From Sclerurus mexicanus (lineage: Eukaryota; Chordata; Aves; Passeriformes; Furnariidae): DNA of 64,000 nt. Shown here in pieces: positions 62,601-64,000 of this stretch. Location of the stretch: NCBI GenBank assembly GCA_013396755.1, contig VWZF01002377.1, positions 394,916 to 458,915 of the forward strand, given 5' to 3'. Made by a program: the position numbers and the translations under genes. The notes under the pieces were generated by a model. The model searched no databases and was not told the origin of the DNA. It saw only the letters and a program-made list of their open reading frames with translations. Every line of letters starts with the position of its first letter. Position 1 is the first letter of the stretch.

Positions 62601-63902
62601 AAAATGAAGGGAAAGAGGAATGATAGGAAGAGGGCCTGGTTTGGTGTAAGTACTGATAATTGCAGAGTAGCTGTTTCTCAGAGCAGCTCTCTGTGGGTGC
62701 TGATTTTGATCTACGCTTCTTAATTTAATTTGGGTTTAGATCGTAGAAGAAACTTATGGCTTAGTCCAGCAGCAGGTGGCAGAAGGATTAAGTACCTTGA
62801 AAGAAGAATGCAGAGAATTTGCAAAAACTCTTGAAGGAACCATTCGTTCAGACATGGATCAGATTCTGAACTCCAAGAACTTCTTATCTGGAAAAATCAA
62901 AGGTTAGTGGAGGACCAGCTGTGCTTTGGAGCAATTTTTTAAAGTTCGCCTTTGTGTTGCTCAAATTACCAGATGTCATTATTTTGAAATCCTCATGTGT
63001 TTTGAAAAATCCAACTGGAGACACCCGTGTTCAGTAAACAAATGCTTTGAGGCTCTGCTGCCTTTGATGGGAAGTGATACCTGTGGCTGCTGTGTCTGAA
63101 AATACCAGGTCTTTTCAAGTTGGAGCTGACAGGTTTTGAGTGTCCTGATTAGAGTTGTTCATTCTGCTTTCATTTTGACTTGGACAGCCTTAGGTAGTGA
63201 AGATAACAGGTCACACAAGTGTAATTAAAAGTGGAGTGGTTTTAACCTGACTTCTAGGAATGCACCACAAAATGAGATTCTAGTTATGCAACAAATTCCT
63301 AGGTTGCCAAAGAGTACTTCAACCCAAGGGCTTCTTAGGTGGTTTCAAACTGATGTGAAGTAATCATAATTTTGCTGTGAATATGCAAATGAGTTTACGA
63401 AGCAGGGAAGACATTATTAGTGTTGCCTACGCTAGCAAATAAATAAATGAATTACTGCAAATCGATACCTGGAGCTACCCTTTCCTCCGCTCTCACAGTG
63501 TGCCAGCTGCTAGTGGTTGCTTAGGTGAGGCACTAGAAAACAGGTTTCTGTGTCACTCATGAAACTCTGAACTCTCTTTCATCACCCTCAGCATCCCTGT
63601 GGAGGTGTAACTCCAGGCAAAAGTACAGAATCATTTAATTCATTGTAAAGATCAGGTTTGATTACTTTGTCGCTGTGTCTCTAAGTGCAACCGCTGTCCT
63701 GTGTGACCCTCCAGCCACTGTTTCTGAGCCTGCCCAGAAGTGCTGCACAGAGAACATCCAGCCCTTTCTCACGTCCATACTGGAGGAGCTCATGGGCCCC
63801 GTGAGTTCTGGATTCATGGAAGTCCGCTTGCTTTTTGATAGAGAAGTTAATGAAATCATCCAGGACTTCCAGAAGACCAACGATATGACGAAGCTAAAGG
63901 AG
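13050..63902 (+). CDS. NIBAN1: NIBAN1 (FAM129A), exons 1-9, 3' end outside the window
   Basis: Nine exons join in frame into 391 codons that follow human NIBAN1 along their whole length, with no net length difference that I can see; the human protein is about 928 residues, so roughly 42% is present. In the family, Niban proteins are cytoplasmic or membrane-associated stress-response proteins with a short N-terminal segment, a PH-like domain and a long helical core. NIBAN1 is induced by ER stress and is reported to affect translation control and apoptosis. Here the PH-like part is carried by exons 3-5 (about residues 63-200) and the helical core begins in exons 6-9. The paralogues NIBAN2 and NIBAN3 fit worse: the start MGGSAS, YEAEL and KKWK-RYVVVK are NIBAN1-like, whereas NIBAN2 starts MGDVLS. 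All nine donors are GT and all acceptors AG. The remaining exons, including the variable acidic tail, lie beyond position 64000. Confidence 0.96.
13124..13169. repeat. 12-bp tandem repeat just after exon 1
   Basis: Three full copies and one partial copy of GCTGCGGGAATG lie from 20 bp after the exon 1 donor. The perfect copies indicate recent expansion. Variable copy number between individuals is likely. Confidence 0.9.
13391..13462 (+). mobile_element. CR1 3' tail fragment
   Basis: AGGGTTGGACTCGGTGATCC followed by TGGGTCCCTTCCAACTCGGC and CCTGGGATTCATATGA is the sense CR1 terminus, about 300 bp into intron 1. Confidence 0.85.
15446..15544 (+). mobile_element. CR1 3' tail fragment
   Basis: CCATGAGTTGGACTCGATGG, GTGGGTCTCTTCCAGCTCAG and the tail CCATGATTCTGTGATA show a sense CR1 terminus. 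Confidence 0.88.
18152..18165. repeat. Poly-G tract (14 G)
   Basis: Fourteen consecutive G in intron 1. Length is likely variable and prone to sequencing error. Confidence 0.9.
18438..18596 (+). mobile_element. CR1 LINE 3' fragment
   Basis: Sense CR1: GTCCAAGGCCAGCTTGGACA, then TGTCCCTGCCCATGGCAGGG, then CCCTTCCAACGCAAACCGTT and the CCATGGTTCTGGGAG tail. Confidence 0.9.
22018..22385 (-). mobile_element. CR1 LINE 3' fragment
   Basis: Antisense CR1: GTCACAGAACCACAGAGCAT, GGGTTGGAAGGGACCTTAAA, GGGCAGGGACACCTTCCACC, down to the AATAAGGTCTCCCTGAAGCC block. The open frames on both strands here are by-products. Confidence 0.92.
23327..23427. repeat. T/G-rich low-complexity tract
   Basis: About 100 bp composed almost only of T and G (TTTGG and TTTTTTGG runs). 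The complementary strand is A/C-rich. No coding potential. Confidence 0.9.
24601..24730 (-). mobile_element. CR1 3' fragment, left half of a head-to-head pair
   Basis: AATTATAGAATGGTTTGGGT, GGGAAGGGACCTTAAAGCCT and the GGGACACCTTCCACTAGCCC block are antisense CR1, ending near CCTTGGAAACTTCCA. A sense CR1 of another subfamily begins about 20 bp later. Confidence 0.9.
24751..24986 (+). mobile_element. CR1 3' fragment, right half of a head-to-head pair
   Basis: Sense CR1: GAAATGGCCTCAAGCTGCAC, CAGGGGAGGTTCATGTTGAA, GGGGCTGCCCAGGGAGGTTT, then TTGGTGATCTTGGAGACCTT and the TCTATGTTTCTGTGATA tail. This is the classic chicken-like CR1 3' region, unlike the copy on its left. Confidence 0.9.
31751..31783. 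repeat. (TG)/(TA) alternating microsatellite
   Basis: TTATATGTGTGTGTATGT followed by (AT)n: a short alternating purine-pyrimidine tract in intron 1. Confidence 0.85.
32618..32651. repeat. (TG)17 microsatellite
   Basis: Thirty-four bases of perfect TG alternation. It is a likely polymorphic marker and a potential Z-DNA former. Confidence 0.97.
32830..32878. repeat. AT-rich microsatellite
   Basis: GTGTGTGTATATATATTTAT, poly-T, then (TA)n ending at about 32877. Partly self-complementary. Confidence 0.85.
35864..35930. repeat. (GGAT)n microsatellite
   Basis: About 67 bases of GGAT tetranucleotide repeat with one GATA interruption near the left end. Length is probably polymorphic. Confidence 0.97.
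37251..37300 (-). mobile_element. CR1 3' tail fragment (short)
   Basis: TCATGGAATCACAGAATACC followed by CCGAGCTGGAAGGGAACGAC matches the antisense CR1 terminus. The rest is too diverged to bound. Confidence 0.65.
37894..37901. promoter_or_regulatory. Full CRE palindrome (TGACGTCA)
   Basis: An exact 8-bp CREB/ATF consensus in intron 1, about 3.9 kb before exon 2. Sequence match only; occupancy unknown. Confidence 0.35.
38853..39015 (-). mobile_element. CR1 LINE 3' fragment
   Basis: TCATAGAATCCCAGAATGGT, TTGGGTTGGAAGGGACCTTA and CATGGGCAGGGACACCTTCC are antisense CR1, ending near CAGCCACAGCTTTTCTGGGC. Confidence 0.93.
40338..40989. mobile_element. Solo LTR of an endogenous retrovirus with 5-bp target duplication
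   Basis: The 652-bp element begins TGTGCTGGTTTAAAGG and ends CTAGGACA, giving TGT...ACA termini. It is bracketed by identical GTGGT at 40333-40337 and 40990-40994, a perfect 5-bp target-site duplication. No gag, pol or env sequence lies beside it, so the internal region has been lost by recombination between two LTRs. The 5-bp duplication is typical of ERVL-type elements (though not exclusive to them) and the opening bases resemble songbird LTRs, from memory. Transcriptional orientation could not be decided: no clear AATAAA is visible. Confidence 0.88.
41271..41649 (-). mobile_element. CR1 LINE 3' fragment next to exon 2
   Basis: Antisense CR1: TGGAATCATGAAATCATGGA, then GGACCTTAAAGCCCATCCAG, the CATGGGCAGGGACACCTTCC block and the 5' GGCCACAATTAGGTCACCCC block. 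It stops about 100 bp before the exon 2 acceptor. The 162-residue open frame across it is a by-product. Confidence 0.93.
41750..41880 (+). CDS. NIBAN1: NIBAN1 coding exon 2
   Basis: The exon encodes residues 19-62 and opens with the last two bases of Gly19, then KTEAIIKNFSPHYQRQYAVA, very close to human. It ends in FLKTK immediately before the donor GTAGGA. The acceptor is a T/C-rich tract ending in CAG at 41747-41749. This is the helical N-terminal segment ahead of the PH-like domain. It lies 28.6 kb from exon 1 and only about 100 bp after an antisense CR1 fragment. Confidence 0.96.
42808..42858. repeat. 17-bp tandem repeat, three copies
   Basis: Three consecutive 17-bp units of the form GGGATRAYARAAGAGST start at 42808, 42825 and 42842, each differing by a few bases. 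Confidence 0.85.
43022..43089 (+). mobile_element. CR1 3' tail fragment
   Basis: GGGGGTTGGAATGAGATGAT followed by AGGTCCCTTTCCACCCAGAC is the sense CR1 terminus. Confidence 0.8.
43366..43497 (+). CDS. NIBAN1: NIBAN1 coding exon 3
   Basis: Exactly 44 codons (residues 63-106), phase 0 at both ends. It begins PPEEAGTVLYEAELLHFAED and ends CFETRE before the consensus donor GTGAGT. The segment KKWKDRYVVVKADY is the start of the PH-like domain, with the basic and aromatic strand pattern typical of PH folds. The acceptor is TTTGCAG. Reading past the donor meets a stop within about 45 bases, so the exon end is clear. Confidence 0.97.
43498..44196 (+). other. NIBAN1: NIBAN1 intron 3
   Basis: A 699-nt intron with one short antisense CR1 tail near its 3' end and otherwise unique sequence. 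Confidence 0.9.
44055..44114 (-). mobile_element. CR1 3' tail fragment
   Basis: AATCATAGAACATCCTGAGT, then TGGAAAGAACCCACAAGAAT and a CATTGAGAACAATTCC remnant: antisense CR1 terminus, 82 bp before exon 4. Confidence 0.82.
44197..44311 (+). CDS. NIBAN1: NIBAN1 coding exon 4
   Basis: The exon encodes residues 107-144 plus one base. It reads AYQKGASPKYHIVPAGGKVL and then TSEEDYTLLSDKHFPDPV, the middle of the PH-like domain, nearly identical to human. The acceptor is TTTCCAG and the donor GTAAGC. An open frame runs on through the donor to 44490, but that extension has no Niban similarity and is best read as intron. Confidence 0.97.
44312..45754 (+). other. NIBAN1: NIBAN1 intron 4
   Basis: A 1443-nt intron of unique sequence. 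I recognise no repeat or regulatory feature in it. Confidence 0.9.
45755..45922 (+). CDS. NIBAN1: NIBAN1 coding exon 5
   Basis: The exon completes Gly145 and encodes residues up to about 200. It contains LPKEFPVYLWQPFARHSYYC and the FSAVLGDCVRHSNH end, the C-terminal part of the PH-like domain. The start SSEKEAAAA is slightly diverged from human, as expected for a loop. The acceptor is TTGTGTAG and the donor GTGAGT. The next exon is 12.8 kb away. Confidence 0.97.
46190..46305 (-). mobile_element. CR1 LINE 3' fragment
   Basis: AAATCATGGAATTCCCTGAT, GGAAGGGACCCACAAGGATC, then CATCGAGTCCAACTCATGGC and CAGGACACCCCAACAATCCC: antisense CR1 of the same subfamily as the copy at 60016. Confidence 0.9.
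47796..47835 (+). mobile_element. Possible CR1 3' tail remnant
   Basis: GGTTTAGATGATCTAATAGG followed by TCTTTTCCATCTCC resembles the sense CR1 terminus but is short and diverged. Confidence 0.5.
51326..51715 (-). mobile_element. CR1 LINE 3' fragment
   Basis: AATCACAGAATCCTGGGATG, GGGAAGGGACCTCAAAGCCC, the CATGGGCAGGGACACCTTCC block and the 5' CCAGAGCCTTCTCTTCTCC block: a well-preserved antisense CR1 in intron 5. The 224-codon open frame overlapping it merges CR1 with unrelated sequence. Confidence 0.93.
54408..54512 (-). mobile_element. CR1 3' fragment of another subfamily
   Basis: GGATAGAATCGTAAAATCAT, TAAGGTTGTGAAAACCCTCT, AAGATCATCAGGTCCAGCCA and ACCCAGGACTGCCAAGGCCA are antisense CR1 of the type with a TCATTAAGGTTGGAAAA tail, different from the passerine-abundant copies elsewhere in the window. 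Confidence 0.88.
58329..58336. promoter_or_regulatory. Full CRE palindrome (TGACGTCA)
   Basis: A second exact CREB/ATF consensus, in intron 5 about 400 bp before exon 6. Sequence match only. Confidence 0.35.
58737..58852 (+). CDS. NIBAN1: NIBAN1 coding exon 6
   Basis: The exon completes Asp201 and encodes residues to 239, with FLEAIQFFRQEKGHYGTWEM followed by ITGNEKE. The FRQEKGHYG-WEMITG string is a NIBAN1 hallmark. The acceptor is TTTCCCTAG and the donor GTAAAA. Phase 0 at the end gives a clean join to exon 7. This is the start of the helical core after the PH-like domain. Confidence 0.97.
60016..60272 (-). mobile_element. CR1 LINE 3' fragment
   Basis: TATAGAATCACAGAATATCC, TGAGCTGGAAGAGACCCACA, AGGACCATCCAGTCCAACCC and CACCCCAACAATCCCACCCT, continuing to CCCTGAGATCCAACCTAACC: antisense CR1 of the hard-tail subfamily also seen at 46190 and 44055. 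Confidence 0.93.
60911..61083 (-). mobile_element. CR1 LINE 3' fragment
   Basis: AATCATAGAATCACAGAATG, GTTGGAAGGGACCTTAAAGT, GGGCAGGGACACCTTCCACT and TTGGACACTTCCAGGG are antisense CR1. Confidence 0.92.
61175..61330 (-). mobile_element. CR1 LINE internal fragment (diverged)
   Basis: TTGCTGAACTTCGTGAGGTT, then TGTCCACCCATTTCTTCACC and CATCAAGGTCCTTCTGAATA are typical of the antisense CR1 segment just inside its 3' end. It may be part of an older copy adjoining the 60911-61083 fragment. Confidence 0.75.
62541..62645 (+). CDS. NIBAN1: NIBAN1 coding exon 7
   Basis: Exactly 35 codons, residues 240-274, phase 0. It reads ILSNLVMEELLPNLQTMILP and then KMKGKRNDRKRAWFG. The ILSNLVMEEL string is shared by NIBAN1 and NIBAN2, and the basic KGKRNDRKR stretch matches human NIBAN1. 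The acceptor is CCTTACAG and the donor the consensus GTAAGT. A very short intron of 94 nt follows. Confidence 0.97.
62646..62739 (+). other. NIBAN1: NIBAN1 intron 7 (94 nt)
   Basis: GTAAGT...TTTAG, only 94 nt, near the practical lower limit for vertebrate introns. It contains in-frame stops, so retention would truncate the protein. Confidence 0.95.
62740..62902 (+). CDS. NIBAN1: NIBAN1 coding exon 8
   Basis: The exon encodes residues 275-328 plus one base, beginning IVEETYGLVQQQVAEGLSTL and including TIRSDMDQILNSKNFLSGKI. The IRSDMDQI-NSK motif is conserved across the Niban family. The acceptor is GGGTTTAG and the donor GTTAGT, a weaker but valid site. The segment is predicted helical from its heptad-like spacing of hydrophobic residues. 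Confidence 0.97.
62903..63714 (+). other. NIBAN1: NIBAN1 intron 8
   Basis: An 812-nt intron of unique, AT-rich sequence with no recognised repeat. Confidence 0.9.
63715..63902 (+). CDS. NIBAN1: NIBAN1 coding exon 9 (last exon in window)
   Basis: The exon completes Ala329 and encodes residues to 391, including IQPFLTSILEELMGPVSSGF and the VNEIIQDFQKTND stretch, ending KLKE before the donor GTAAGG. Human has the equivalent QPFLASILEELMGPVSSGF and ends this segment LKE, so the boundary is well supported. The acceptor is CCCTCCAG. The ATG seen upstream at 63675 is intronic and not a start. Confidence 0.96.
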
Positions 63903-64000
63903 GTAAGGCAAAATCTGTTTGGAGCCTTTGCATTAGCACAGGGAACTTCTGGCTAGAACATGGTTGAGAGCAGTATTTGCGTTCCCAGGTGGGAGTAAGT
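63903..64000 (+). other. NIBAN1: NIBAN1 intron 9 (start only)
   Basis: It begins with the donor GTAAGG and runs off the right edge; nothing else is visible. Confidence 0.9.

Noticed and set aside
13050..63902. Assignment to NIBAN2 or NIBAN3 instead of NIBAN1
   Set aside because: The N-terminus, PH-like region and exon 6 strings agree with NIBAN1 at most positions and disagree with NIBAN2 at many; NIBAN3 was not compared in detail but the NIBAN1 match is too close to leave room.

Overview
This is vertebrate, almost certainly avian, chromosomal DNA, most likely from a passerine or related neoavian bird. It carries more than twenty fragments of CR1 LINEs of the bird type on both strands, one well-preserved LTR of a kind I associate with songbird ERVs, long introns and sparse coding sequence. 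There are no bacterial-type operons.

The only gene I can support is NIBAN1 (FAM129A, Niban apoptosis regulator 1) on the + strand. The window holds its first nine coding exons: 13050-13104, 41750-41880, 43366-43497, 44197-44311, 45755-45922, 58737-58852, 62541-62645, 62740-62902 and 63715-63902. All introns are GT-AG, all phases join cleanly, and the total is 1173 nt or 391 codons without a stop. The gene continues beyond the right edge. The protein is very close to human NIBAN1, from an N-terminal myristoylation-type motif through the PH-like region into the helical core.

Layout: 1-12407 is intergenic, with CR1 fragments, a CTCF-like motif and no recognisable gene. 12408-13015 is a damaged tract: a lone N, a 78-bp-period GC-rich repeat, a 440-bp N gap and ten copies of ATCCC. 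It lies directly before the start codon, so the promoter and 5' UTR are mostly missing from the assembly. 13016-13370 is a CpG-rich first-exon region. 13105-41749 is the 28.6-kb intron 1, holding CR1 copies, microsatellites and a 652-bp solo LTR (40338-40989) with a perfect 5-bp target duplication. 41750-45922 is a compact block of exons 2-5. 45923-58736 is the 12.8-kb intron 5. 58737-63902 holds exons 6-9, including a 94-nt intron 7.

I found no convincing new system. The most notable points are the G-quadruplex-capable repeat and assembly gap abutting the NIBAN1 start, the intact solo LTR, a head-to-head CR1 pair, a CTCF-like motif and two full CRE palindromes in introns of a gene known to respond to ER stress.
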